Positions 27,429-36,056 are shown, counted from the stretch's first letter. The stretch: DNA of 64,000 nucleotides from JBGQOJ01 sp052119585 (GCF_052119585.1 NZ_JBGQOJ010000005.1:127520-191519), one strand, 5' to 3'. Numbers and translations are program-made. Notes: a model not told the origin generated them from the letters alone.

Positions 27429-28942
27429 TGGTCCAACGCCGTTTTCGCGGTCTGGATCGTGTCTGACAGGGCTGCTGCCGCGTTGACGCGGGTCCAGCCG
27501 ACCGTGCCGCAGTCCTGAAGCACCTGTTGCCGGACCACGCCCGCATCGGCGTCCGACGCGTCACCGGACCGCGCCGAGACCCTTGAAATCAGGACGGGAA
27601 GGGGGGCTGTCAGCCAGATTCCAGTGAACGGCACCCTGACCTGATCCGCCAGCGCCTCGGCGCGTGACCGGATGGACTGATCCAGAAATGTGGCGTCCAG
27701 CAAAACCGAATGGCCGGCCTTCAGGATCGATTCTGCCCGATGGAACATCCGGTCGTAAACCCGTTCGCGTTCGGGTTGCGCATAGCTGTCTGCGGGCAGG
27801 CGGGTTTGCTCTGCGACGCCGCGCATCGCCTTTCGCTCCAGATCGCTGCGCAGGTGGACCGCGCCGGGGGCCGCCCCGATCAGCGGCGCCAGCGCGTGGG
27901 CGACAGTTGTTTTTCCGGTGCCCGACAGCCCGCCGACCGCGACCAGCCGCGCGGGCGCATGGGTCAGGGCGGCCAGCGCCTCGTCCAGATAATGCTGTGC
28001 CTCTGCCGCGGGGGGGGCCGATGTGGCGGTCGCGGTCTGCACCATGACCATCGCGCGGATCGCGGCGCGGACGGCCAGAAACAGCGGCAACGCCGCCAGC
28101 CCGTCATCCTCGGTGCCACGGGCCGCCAGAAGGTAGCTGTTCAACACAATATTCGCGCCACGTCGCAGGTCGCGGTGGCGCAGGTCCATGACCAGAAACG
28201 CAAGATCGTAAAGCACATCGCAGGTGCCCAGAACCTCGTCGAATTCCAGCGCGTCAAAGGGGGTTGGCACGCCGTCGATCAGCACAAGGTTGCGTAGATG
28301 CAGGTCGCCGTGGCAGCGCCGGACATGGCCGTCAAGGCCGCGCCGGTCCAGCAGGGCGGCCTGTGCGTCAAGGCTGTGACGCGCGCCCGACAGAAACCGG
28401 TGCAGCCGGTCCGCGCCCAATGCGTCGTGCATGCCTGCGAAAACGCGGGTCAGTTCTGCCAGAATGTCAGCGATCAGTTTTGCCCCGCCGACGTGTTTGA
28501 CGGGGGTCTGGTGGTGGTAGTCGTAGATGGCCTGTCCCAGTTGATTGGCAAGGGTATCGGTGAACCCGCCTGCTGCGGCGATCACGGCCAGTTCGTCTTC
28601 TTGCGGGAACCGCCACATGCGCAGCACCCATTCGACGACATCCCCGGTCCCGCCCAGCGCAAGCGTGCCATCAGGCTGGCGGGTGACGGGGATCACATCG
28701 CGGTAGATCGTGGGTGCCACCGACTGGTTCAGGTCCAGTTCGCGCTGCAACATCTGTTCGCGCAAGGGCAGGGTTGACAGGTCCATATAGTCATAGCGCA
28801 CGGCCCGCTTGATTTTCAGCGCCGTGTCGCCCGCAAGAAACACCAGCGCGCCATGGGTCTGCACAACGCTGACCGGCCCCTTGCCCGGATGCCCTGCAGG
28901 GGATGCCAGAAACGCGATGACCTCTGCCTGATTGTCCTGCAT
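27404..28942 (-). CDS. Two-domain protein: APH-fold kinase plus P-loop kinase
   Basis: 512 residues. The N-terminal part (to about 330) is aminoglycoside-phosphotransferase-like: ALKIKRAVRYDYMDL holds the Lys and CHGDLHLRNLVLIDG plus FDALEFDE hold the catalytic loop and metal Asp. The C-terminal part has a Walker A, GGLSGTGKTTVAHAL, of the zeta-toxin/gluconate-kinase-like P-loop type. The start is the ATG at 28942; the longer frame upstream runs through two operators. The substrate is unknown. A paralogue of the first domain alone is at 38345 in the same regulon. Confidence 0.85.
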   Translation of the reverse strand: MQDNQAEVIAFLASPAGHPGKGPVSVVQTHGALVFLAGDTALKIKRAVRYDYMDLSTLPLREQMLQRELDLNQSVAPTIYRDVIPVTRQPDGTLALGGTGDVVEWVLRMWRFPQEDELAVIAAAGGFTDTLANQLGQAIYDYHHQTPVKHVGGAKLIADILAELTRVFAGMHDALGADRLHRFLSGARHSLDAQAALLDRRGLDGHVRRCHGDLHLRNLVLIDGVPTPFDALEFDEVLGTCDVLYDLAFLVMDLRHRDLRRGANIVLNSYLLAARGTEDDGLAALPLFLAVRAAIRAMVMVQTATATSAPPAAEAQHYLDEALAALTHAPARLVAVGGLSGTGKTTVAHALAPLIGAAPGAVHLRSDLERKAMRGVAEQTRLPADSYAQPERERVYDRMFHRAESILKAGHSVLLDATFLDQSIRSRAEALADQVRVPFTGIWLTAPLPVLISRVSARSGDASDADAGVVRQQVLQDCGTVGWTRVNAAAALSDTIQTAKTALDQKKAGAPS

Positions 28943-29019
28943 CTGCCTGTCCTTTCCGCCCCGACGCGCCTGAATTGCCGCTTGCGCATCCATGCTGCGC
29001 GACGCGGGGCCGCCCTGCA

Positions 29020-29033
29020 TTGACTGGCGACAA
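29020..29033. promoter_or_regulatory. Crp/FNR-type operator for the kinase gene
   Basis: TTGACTGGCGACAA, one mismatch from palindromic, centred about 85 bp upstream of the kinase start at 28942. Confidence 0.6.
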
Positions 29034-29051
29034 CGGCGGGGTTGCGGTTGG

Positions 29052-29065
29052 TTGATGACGGTCAA
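29052..29065. promoter_or_regulatory. Crp/FNR-type operator for the E1-cytochrome operon
   Basis: TTGATGACGGTCAA, centred about 80 bp upstream of the E1 alpha start at 29139. It is paired with the site at 29020 that serves the divergent gene. Confidence 0.8.
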
Positions 29066-29138
29066 TGATCCCGCCCGGAACCGGAACTATGGTGAGGCCA
29101 CGTTACCGGAATTCCATTCATCCAAGGGAGGAATAGAA

Positions 29139-30371
29139 ATGGCGGATGTTAACGAACTTCAGGAAACCAAGAGCACGGCCGCTGCAACAGCCCCAGTGAC
29201 TGCTCATGTGACATCCCGTCGGGGCTTTCTTCAGATCGCGGCGCTTGCGGGCGCGTCTGTTTCGCTGGCCAGCAAGGTTGCCCGCGCCAACGGAGAGATC
29301 GGGTTCTGGTCAAAAGACCTGTCCGACGACCAGCTTGTGCAAATGTATCGCACCATTCTGCGCATCCGCTGGCACGAACGCACAATGGCGGACAAGATGC
29401 TGACAGACAGCAACTATCGCGGCTACAACCACTTCTACGCAGGCCAGGAGGCCGTCGCGACAGGGGTCTGCGCCGCCTTGCGCAACGACGGGCCGTTCGA
29501 CCAGATCGACCTTGCCTATTCCACCCACCGCCCGACCGGACATGCCCTTGCCAAGGGCGTGGACATGAAACTGATGTGCGCCGAGAACGACTTTCGCGCC
29601 ACCGGCCTGAACGGCGGGTTTGGCGCCGAAATGCACCTGTGCGACCCAAGCGTCGGGTTCATCGGGGCGGACGGTATGATCGGCCCCGGTCCGGTGATCG
29701 CCAGCGGATCGGCCTTTGCCTTTCGTGCGCGCGGATCGGATCAGGTCGCGGTGGTGTTCGGGGGCGACGGCACCTATGCGACACCGCATTTCCACTCGGC
29801 GCTGAACAACGCCAAACTGCTGGATCTGCCGTTCATCTATGTGCTGGAGAACAACCTTTATCACCAATACGCACATTATTCCTATTCGTGCCCGCACAAG
29901 GACATCGCCGATGCGGCACGCGCCTATGGCATCCCCGCGACGGTCGTGGACGGGCAAGATGTGTTTCAGGTCTACAACGCCGCAAAAGAGGCGGTGGACC
30001 GCGCAAGGTCCGGCGGTGGCCCGACCTTTATCGAGGCCAAGACCTATCGCTATTACAACCACTGGGGCGCCCCCGGTGCGGTCGCGGGAGAGTTGGGGGC
30101 CTTCGGCTATGACCCGCTTGCCATTTCATCCTTCCGGCCCGAACGCGAAGTGCGGTCGTGGATGCAGCGCGATCCGGTCGACATCTGCCGCGACACCCTG
30201 GTCGACTGGGGTGTCATGGATATGGCCACCGCAGAGCAGATAGAGTCCGACGTGCGCACCGAGGTCGACGAGGCCTTTGCCTGGGCGGCAGAACAGCCGC
30301 TTTGCACCCCCGAGGACGGTCTGAAACATGTTTTTGCAACCGGCGAGGTTCCCGTGCGCCAGTTCGGCTGA
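29139..30371 (+). CDS. Tat-exported thiamine-diphosphate dehydrogenase E1 alpha subunit
   Basis: 410 residues of the pyruvate/acetoin/branched-chain 2-oxoacid dehydrogenase E1 alpha family. The ThDP motif is GDG at residues 209-211 with NN at 238-239; YNHFYAGQEAVATGV and HRPTGHALAKG are further family blocks. Unusually, the N-terminus is a twin-arginine signal: SRRGFLQ with R27-R28, a hydrophobic stretch and an A-R-A cleavage site at 48-50. E1 alpha proteins are normally cytoplasmic and have no signal. GGGAGGA precedes the ATG at 29139. The usual GHS near the end of the domain is NHW (YYNHWGAPG). It is the first gene of an operon with E1 beta and cytochromes and without E2/E3. The substrate is not known. 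Confidence 0.88.
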   Translation: MADVNELQETKSTAAATAPVTAHVTSRRGFLQIAALAGASVSLASKVARANGEIGFWSKDLSDDQLVQMYRTILRIRWHERTMADKMLTDSNYRGYNHFYAGQEAVATGVCAALRNDGPFDQIDLAYSTHRPTGHALAKGVDMKLMCAENDFRATGLNGGFGAEMHLCDPSVGFIGADGMIGPGPVIASGSAFAFRARGSDQVAVVFGGDGTYATPHFHSALNNAKLLDLPFIYVLENNLYHQYAHYSYSCPHKDIADAARAYGIPATVVDGQDVFQVYNAAKEAVDRARSGGGPTFIEAKTYRYYNHWGAPGAVAGELGAFGYDPLAISSFRPEREVRSWMQRDPVDICRDTLVDWGVMDMATAEQIESDVRTEVDEAFAWAAEQPLCTPEDGLKHVFATGEVPVRQFG

Positions 30372-30404
30372 TCGCGGCACCCATGCATAAAAAGGAACAC
30401 GACG

Positions 30405-31376
30405 ATGACAGAGAAAAGCTGGATGTATTCCGTGCTCGAGGCGGTCGCGAACGAGATGCGCGCCGACCCCAATATGATCTGGATCTACGAACTGACGCCC
30501 CCCGTCGCCTCTAACCCCGGCATGCCGGTGATCAATCTGGAGGAAGAGTTCGGGCGCAAGCGGGTGGTCAACACCGGCATCGACGAGAACTGGATGGTGT
30601 CCGCCGTGATCGGTGCCGGTCTGGCGGGGTCACGGGCGGCTACCTATGTGCCCTATCAGGGGGCGTGCATGCCGTTCCAGGTGATCCAGAACCACGCGGG
30701 CAAGTTGCGCCAGATGACCGGCGGCAAGGCGACCCTGCCGGTGGTCTTCGTGATGGAGATGACGGGCCAGACTCCGGGGTTTGCGGGGCAGCATTCGGAC
30801 TACGAGATCGACAGCCTTTACGCCCATATCTCGGGGGTTCGGACCATTATCCCCTCGACGCCCTATGATGCCAAAGGGATGATGGTTTCGGCGCTGCGCA
30901 GCCCCGATCCGGTGGTCTATCTGTATCCCGCGGGCCTGCGCACCCTGACCGAAGAGGTGCCCGACGACCAATACGAGGTGCCGCTGGACAAGGCCGCCGT
31001 GCGCTCTGAAGGCAGCGACCTGACTATCGTCGGATCGGGTGCGGGCATGCCCGAAGTGCTAGCCGCCGCAAAGCGGTTGCAGGATGACGGCATGGGGGTC
31101 GAGGTGATCGACCTGCGGGTGCTCAAGGAAATGGACACCGAAACGCTGGTGAATTCGGTCGCCAAGACCAAGCGCCTGCTGGCGGTGGACCAGTCCTATT
31201 ACACCCTTGGCCCCGCAGCCGAAGTCATCGCGCGTGTGGCCGAGAACGTCGAGGGGGCCAGGTTCAAGCGGATCGCCTTTCCCGACGCGGCACCACCCGC
31301 ATCGCCCGAGATGTTCCTGTGGATGCGGCCCAACGCCGATCACATCACCGCCGCCGCCAAAGCGATTGTCGGCTAA
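30405..31376 (+). CDS. Thiamine-diphosphate dehydrogenase E1 beta subunit
   Basis: 323 residues with the transketolase-like pyrimidine domain and C-terminal transketolase domain of E1 beta. Matching blocks are NTGIDENWMVSAVIGAGLAG (catalytic Glu retained), GQHSDYEIDSLYAHISGV, PSTPYDAKGMMVSALRS and LLAVDQSYYTLG. It has no signal peptide, so if E1 alpha is exported the beta subunit would have to cross the membrane with it as a folded pair, which the Tat system permits. It lies 33 bp downstream of E1 alpha. Confidence 0.9.
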   Translation: MTEKSWMYSVLEAVANEMRADPNMIWIYELTPPVASNPGMPVINLEEEFGRKRVVNTGIDENWMVSAVIGAGLAGSRAATYVPYQGACMPFQVIQNHAGKLRQMTGGKATLPVVFVMEMTGQTPGFAGQHSDYEIDSLYAHISGVRTIIPSTPYDAKGMMVSALRSPDPVVYLYPAGLRTLTEEVPDDQYEVPLDKAAVRSEGSDLTIVGSGAGMPEVLAAAKRLQDDGMGVEVIDLRVLKEMDTETLVNSVAKTKRLLAVDQSYYTLGPAAEVIARVAENVEGARFKRIAFPDAAPPASPEMFLWMRPNADHITAAAKAIVG

Positions 31377-31403
31377 GCACACAAGAAACCAAAGGAGAAC
31401 CCG

Positions 31404-31748
31404 ATGCATTACAAGACCTTGCACCCCGAAGGCCTGAGGGACGACCTTGCTGAAGAGGTGCCGGGAACGGCGTTTGTTCCGGCGCAGGCCTGCACCAAAT
31501 GCGGCGCCGGGAAAATCGCCGAGGAAACGATCTCGATCGCCTTCTGGCAAGGCATGAACCCCTGCCTGATCCGCGATATCCCCGCCCTTGTCTGCGGGGC
31601 CTGCGGCGAGGAATTCATCAGCGACCATACCGCGATGAAACTGGATCTGATGCGGGGGAACGGGTTCCGACGGGCCGATGCGGCAGAGTTCATTCAGGTG
31701 CCGGTGTTCGTGTTCAACCCCTCGGTCGCGGCGGGGCGGGGCGGGTGA
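31404..31748 (+). CDS. YgiT-type zinc-finger protein
   Basis: 114 residues with two CXXC pairs (ACTKCGAGKI and ALVCGACGEEF) 33-35 residues apart, the zinc-binding pattern of the MqsA/YgiT N-terminal domain. The HTH antitoxin domain that follows in MqsA is absent and no toxin gene lies next to it. The role in this operon is unknown: small regulatory or metal-binding protein. Its stop overlaps the GTG start of the next gene. Confidence 0.75.
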   Translation: MHYKTLHPEGLRDDLAEEVPGTAFVPAQACTKCGAGKIAEETISIAFWQGMNPCLIRDIPALVCGACGEEFISDHTAMKLDLMRGNGFRRADAAEFIQVPVFVFNPSVAAGRGG

Positions 31749-32287
31749 GGCGCGGGCTGGCCCTTGCCGGTCTGTGCCTGATCGCTTCGGTGGCACTGGC
31801 GCAGGTCGGGACGAATTTTTCCTTCATGCCCGATGGCGGCAAGGAAAGCTTTGTCGCCGTCTTTGGCAGCGGGGACAAGGCCCGTACCGCGCTGACAGAA
31901 ACCCATACGCCGCAGGAATGGGCTGCGCGGATCGAGGCGGAAAGCCCCGGTCTGGCACCACCCGAACGCGCCACGCTTGCGGGGTATCTGGCAATCAATA
32001 CCCCGCTGGAACAACTTCTGGAACCAAAGGGGGCAGAGCAAGACATCGCCCTGCTGTTGCCCCCCGACGGCCGCGAGATCGCCGTGGCGCAATGCCAGTT
32101 CTGCCATTCGTTCTTTACCGGTTACCTGATGCAGCGGCGCGACGAAGAGGGTTGGCTCTCAACCTTCAAGTCCCCGTTCCATAAGGAAATAAAGATGAGT
32201 GACGCGGAAAGACGGACCTTTGCCAATTACTCTGCCCTCAACATGCCGATGACATTCGACGCCGTCCCGCCAGAGCTGCGGTTCTAG
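31745..32287 (+). CDS. Mono-heme c-type cytochrome, first of a tandem pair
   Basis: 180 residues from the GTG at 31745, which overlaps the previous stop (GTGA). A signal peptide (GLALAGLCLIASVALAQ) is followed by a helical region and one heme site, AQCQFCHSFF, about two thirds along. The closing part FHKEIKMSDAERRTFANYSA and VPPELR is shared with the next gene, so the two are duplicates. The distal heme ligand may be the shared His (PFHKEI here, PSHVEI there) or the Met of NMPM. It is a periplasmic electron acceptor candidate for E1. Confidence 0.8.
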   Translation: MRRGLALAGLCLIASVALAQVGTNFSFMPDGGKESFVAVFGSGDKARTALTETHTPQEWAARIEAESPGLAPPERATLAGYLAINTPLEQLLEPKGAEQDIALLLPPDGREIAVAQCQFCHSFFTGYLMQRRDEEGWLSTFKSPFHKEIKMSDAERRTFANYSALNMPMTFDAVPPELRF

Positions 32288-32317
32288 GCTGGCGTCGCGC
32301 CCGAAAAGGAGAGAACG

Positions 32318-32848
32318 ATGTTCCGAATGGTCTTTGCCGCAGCACTTTTGTGCATCCCCACCGGTTTGCGCGCCCAAGACGACATCTTCGATTTCGTGCC
32401 TCTGGGCGGGCGTGGAATGATCGAGGAGATGGCCCTGACCGATGCGCAGGTGTCGGACGCCTTGTCCACCGTGCAAGGCGCAGATGAATGGGACGCCGCG
32501 CTGGCGTCGGGTCTGTTGCCGGGCACGGCAGAGATGGAGGACCATCAGCGCCGGACGCTTGCCGAATATTTGGCCTATGCGGGGCCGCAACCCACCGTGG
32601 CGGACCTGCCGTGGGACGGGCGTGACATGGCGCTGGCCAAGTGCCAGTCGTGCCATATCATCACCGTCGTCGTGACGCAGGACCGCACCCGCGAGGCATG
32701 GTTGGGCACGATGAACAAACCCAGCCACGTCGAGATTGCCCTGACCGAGGAGGAGCGCGGCCAGTTGGCGGATTATCTGGTGCTGAACGCGGGCATCGGA
32801 ATCGAGGATATCCCCCCGGCGCTAAGGGCGGGGGGCGCGTCCTACTGA
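32318..32848 (+). CDS. Mono-heme c-type cytochrome, second of a tandem pair
   Basis: 176 residues: a signal peptide ending near GLRAQ, heme site AKCQSCHIIT, and a C-terminal region aligning with the previous protein (EAWLGTMNKPSHVEIALTEE, IPPALR). The Met-containing NMPM of the neighbour is LNAG here, so the heme ligation may differ. AAAAGGAGAG precedes the ATG at 32318. I do not recognise a named cytochrome family. Confidence 0.8.
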   Translation: MFRMVFAAALLCIPTGLRAQDDIFDFVPLGGRGMIEEMALTDAQVSDALSTVQGADEWDAALASGLLPGTAEMEDHQRRTLAEYLAYAGPQPTVADLPWDGRDMALAKCQSCHIITVVVTQDRTREAWLGTMNKPSHVEIALTEEERGQLADYLVLNAGIGIEDIPPALRAGGASY

Positions 32849-32893
32849 CCGGGTCCAGACACGGCTGACCTGACCCGCAGAGGAGCCTGCGCC

Positions 32894-34306
32894 ATGTCTT
32901 TCACCTCGCCCGGATTTTTTCTTTTCCTGCCTGTGGTCCTGCTGGGCTTTGCGCTGTTGCCGACGCGCGGGCGGGTGGTCTGGCTGATCCTTGCCAGCCT
33001 TGCGTTCTACGGGGGCGTCGCGCCGTCCGATCTGGCCTATCTCGGGGGGGTGGCTGTGGTCGGGCTGGGGGCGGGGCTGGGGGCCGGACGGGCCGCAACA
33101 GACAGCGCCCGCAAGGTTTGGGTGCGGTCGGGGGCGGGCCTTTTGATCGCGGCGCTGGTCGTGCTGAAGTTTCACGATGCACTTCTTCCGAACATTGGTC
33201 TGCGCCCCTTGGCCTCTGGTCCGCCTGCGGGGTATTCGTTCTATACGTTCATGGTCGTGGCGCATCTGCTGGACATCGGACGCGGCAAAATCGCGCCGCC
33301 TGCGCCCGCGCACTATCTGCTCTATGTCACATGGTTTCCGAAAATCCTTGCAGGGCCGATAGAGCGGTCCACAAGGTTCATTCCGCAGATCCCGCAGGCC
33401 CTGCGCCCGCGCCCCGATCTGGCGCTTGGGGGGGCGGTTCTGGTCCTTGGCGGGTTGATCAAAAAGCTGGTGATTGCCGACAATCTGGCCCCCGTGGTCG
33501 ATGCGGCCTTTGCCATTCCGGCCTATGCGGCCCCGCTGGACCTGATCATCGCCGCCTATTTCTTTGCCTTCCAGATCTATTGCGATTTCTCGGGGTATAG
33601 CGACATCGCGATCGGGCTGTCGGCGTTGTTCGGGCTGGCCCTTAGCCGGAATTTCCACCATGCTTACCTGTCACAAACCGTGTCCGGCTTTTGGTCGGAC
33701 CGCTGGCACATCACCCTGGGCGCGTGGTTTCGCGACTATGTCTATGTCCCGCTTGGTGGCAGCCACAAGGGCGTGATCCGGCAGGTGATAAACCTGATGT
33801 TCGTCTTTGCGATCAGCGGCCTTTGGCATGCGGGGCTTGGCTATGGCGTGGGCTGGGGGTTTCTGGTCTGGGGGCTGCTGAACGGGCTGTATGTCTCGGT
33901 CGGTGTGGTGGGGCGGCGGATCACGACATCCCCCATCGGCGGGACAAGCCGCATCATGGCCGTCCTGCGTGTGCTTTTGACATTTCACCTGATCGGGCTT
34001 TCCTGGGTGTTTTTCCGTGCCGAAACGCTGGCCGATGCCACTACCATCCTGACCCGCATCTGGCAGGCGCTGCCCAGCCTTCCGGCGCTGGTGCCGCACT
34101 ATCCGTTCAGCGCGGATCATAGGCTTGGGGCGGCCCTGATCCTTGGGCTGCTGGCGGTCGAGCTGGCGTCCGAACGCACGCCCCTGTCCGAGCGTCTGGC
34201 GCAATGGCCCCGCGCCGCGCGGTGGGCGGTCTGGTATGCGGGGCTGGCATTGGTTCTGGTGCTGGGGCGCTGGCAGGGCGACGGTTTCATCTACATGCAA
34301 TTCTGA
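32894..34306 (+). CDS. MBOAT family O-acyltransferase (AlgI-like)
   Basis: 470-residue polytopic membrane protein. Family blocks: GYSFYTFMVVAHLLDIGRGK, PKILAGPIERSTRFIPQ, the cytosolic DFSGYSDIAIGLSALFGL and WHITLGAWFRDYVYVPLGG, and GLWHAGLGYG with the conserved His. The second histidine usual in AlgI/DltB (LHG) is Asn here (LLNGLYV). It would carry an acyl group across the inner membrane to an extracytoplasmic acceptor. It ends 9 bp before its SGNH-type partner. Confidence 0.88.
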   Translation: MSFTSPGFFLFLPVVLLGFALLPTRGRVVWLILASLAFYGGVAPSDLAYLGGVAVVGLGAGLGAGRAATDSARKVWVRSGAGLLIAALVVLKFHDALLPNIGLRPLASGPPAGYSFYTFMVVAHLLDIGRGKIAPPAPAHYLLYVTWFPKILAGPIERSTRFIPQIPQALRPRPDLALGGAVLVLGGLIKKLVIADNLAPVVDAAFAIPAYAAPLDLIIAAYFFAFQIYCDFSGYSDIAIGLSALFGLALSRNFHHAYLSQTVSGFWSDRWHITLGAWFRDYVYVPLGGSHKGVIRQVINLMFVFAISGLWHAGLGYGVGWGFLVWGLLNGLYVSVGVVGRRITTSPIGGTSRIMAVLRVLLTFHLIGLSWVFFRAETLADATTILTRIWQALPSLPALVPHYPFSADHRLGAALILGLLAVELASERTPLSERLAQWPRAARWAVWYAGLALVLVLGRWQGDGFIYMQF

Positions 34307-34314
34307 GGGCGGTC

Positions 34315-35286
34315 ATGAAAACCAAAGGTATCCCCCCCGTCTGGCGTCCCGACCTGATCGCGCTGTTCGTGCTGATCGGGGCGGTGATCTATGGCCTGAT
34401 CTTTGCCGTAGCCGAGGGGTTGACCTATCGCTATGGCGACCGGAACCCGTTTTTCCGCATCCTCACAGCGGAAGCCCGGCAATTCGACCTTGTGATCCTT
34501 GGCGCGTCCCACGCGATGCCGCTGGGTTTTGAAGGGCCGCGCCGGCAGATCGAACAGGCGACAGGGGCCAGCACCCTAACTCTTGCGGCGACGGGTGCGG
34601 GCCCCTTTGTGCAGCGCCTGATCGCAGAGCGGTATTTCACAGACCATCAGGCCCGCGCGGTTCTGATTGTTGTGGACAGTTTCGGTTTCACCGCGCCGAC
34701 GTGGAACGAGGACCGGATCGGCGACGCCGACCTGCTGCCGCGCACGCCATGGGACGCGGCGCTGCTGCGGATGTTCTGGCGGGCGACCGCGCGCGGGCTG
34801 CCGTTTGCGACGGTGGCCGATTACGCCAGCGGGTTTTCCAAGATCAACACCCGCGACCGGCTGACCCCCGACACATGGGAGGGCGAGGCGAAATTCACAC
34901 GCTCTGCGCGGCCCTCTGCCTTGGCCGACCGGCAGCGGATCGAGTATCTTTACCCCGCGGTTCCGAACGACGCGACCCTTGCGCGTTACCTTCAGGATCT
35001 TGTGGCGGTCGTCCGGCTTGCCAAGGCCGAAGGCGCGCGTGTTGTCGTCGTTCGCCCGCCCGTACCGGCCCGCTTTGCCGCACTGATTCCGCACAAGGAA
35101 GTCTTCGCCGAACGGCTTTCTGGCGTGCTGGGGCCAGAGGGCATAAAAGTTCATGATTTCAGTGGCATATTGCCTGATCCTAAAGTGTATTTCGACACCG
35201 ACCACCTGAATGAAACCGGTGTGGCGCACTGGCTGGATATGGGTCTTCTGGATGTGGTGAACGCCGGTCTGACAGGCGCGGAATGA
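34315..35286 (+). CDS. SGNH-type membrane-anchored partner of MBOAT
   Basis: 323 residues: one N-terminal membrane helix (LIALFVLIGAVIYGLIFAVA) followed by a periplasmic domain. ILGASHAMPLG has the Ser nucleophile position of DltD/AlgJ/AlgX-type SGNH proteins, and DTDHLNETG near the end supplies the Asp-x-x-His pair. Such proteins complete acyl transfer to a polymer after MBOAT. The start is the ATG at 34315; the longer open frame overlaps the MBOAT gene. It is the last gene of the E1-cytochrome operon. Confidence 0.78.
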   Translation: MKTKGIPPVWRPDLIALFVLIGAVIYGLIFAVAEGLTYRYGDRNPFFRILTAEARQFDLVILGASHAMPLGFEGPRRQIEQATGASTLTLAATGAGPFVQRLIAERYFTDHQARAVLIVVDSFGFTAPTWNEDRIGDADLLPRTPWDAALLRMFWRATARGLPFATVADYASGFSKINTRDRLTPDTWEGEAKFTRSARPSALADRQRIEYLYPAVPNDATLARYLQDLVAVVRLAKAEGARVVVVRPPVPARFAALIPHKEVFAERLSGVLGPEGIKVHDFSGILPDPKVYFDTDHLNETGVAHWLDMGLLDVVNAGLTGAE

Positions 35287-35304
35287 CCGCCCGCAGGGCC
35301 GATG

Positions 35305-35318
35305 TTGACTGTGGTCAA
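35305..35318. promoter_or_regulatory. Crp/FNR-type operator before the BON gene
   Basis: TTGACTGTGGTCAA, a perfect palindromic pair of half sites, centred about 86 bp upstream of the BON start. Confidence 0.8.
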
Positions 35319-35397
35319 TGCGAATCCGCGCCCCCCTGACCACAGTACCGGCATCATCAACTGTCGCGCCTTGGCGCGCATACCAAGGGAGAATGAA

Positions 35398-36048
35398 ATG
35401 CTTGATACTGATCTGAGACAGAGTGTCGTGGACGAGTTGGAATTTGAACCGAGTCTGGATGCCGCGAACATCGGGGTCGCCGTCGACGAGGGCGTTGTCA
35501 CCCTGACAGGCCATGTCGAAACCTATGCGGAAAAGATGACGGCAGAGCGGATCACCTCGCATGTCAAAGGCGTGAAAGGCATTGCGCAAGAGATCGAAGT
35601 GCGCCCCGTTGGTACTCATTTGACGGCCGATGACGAGATCGCCAAACGCATCGTCAACGTCTTGCGCTGGAATACATCGGTGCCGCAGGATGCGATCAAG
35701 ATCAAAGTGACCAAAGGCTGGGTGCAGTTGTCTGGCACCGTCGAATGGCATTTCCAGCGGGATGCGGCGGCGCGGGCGTTGCAGGGCATGGCAGGGGTGA
35801 CCGGGGTCACCAACGCGATCCTGATCAGCCCCAAGGCCAACGCCAGCGATGTGCGCGAGCGGATCGAGAAGGCGCTGAAGCGCGACGCCGAGGTTGAAGC
35901 CGCTGCCATCAAGATTTCGGTTGTCGATGGCACGGTGACCTTGGATGGCAAGGTGCACAGCCTGTCCGAACGCCGCGCGGCAGAGCGTGCGGCCTGGGCC
36001 GCTCCGGGCGTGCGCAACGTCACCGATCATCTGTCGATCACCGGATAG
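35398..36048 (+). CDS. Triple BON-domain protein
   Basis: 216 residues made of three BON repeats (beginning near residues 5, 77 and 150), each with the DGVVTLTGHV-like strand: VDEGVVTLTGHVET, TKGWVQLSGTVEW, VDGTVTLDGKVHS. BON domains are thought to bind phospholipid surfaces, and OsmY is the known stress relative. No signal peptide is seen, so it is likely cytoplasmic or peripheral. GGGAGAAT precedes the ATG at 35398. It is controlled by the operator at 35305. Confidence 0.88.
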   Translation: MLDTDLRQSVVDELEFEPSLDAANIGVAVDEGVVTLTGHVETYAEKMTAERITSHVKGVKGIAQEIEVRPVGTHLTADDEIAKRIVNVLRWNTSVPQDAIKIKVTKGWVQLSGTVEWHFQRDAAARALQGMAGVTGVTNAILISPKANASDVRERIEKALKRDAEVEAAAIKISVVDGTVTLDGKVHSLSERRAAERAAWAAPGVRNVTDHLSITG

Positions 36049-36056
36049 AACGATGG

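Noticed and set aside
31404..31748. A toxin-antitoxin pair
   Set aside because: The zinc-finger protein resembles only the first half of MqsA, and no toxin-like gene is next to it.
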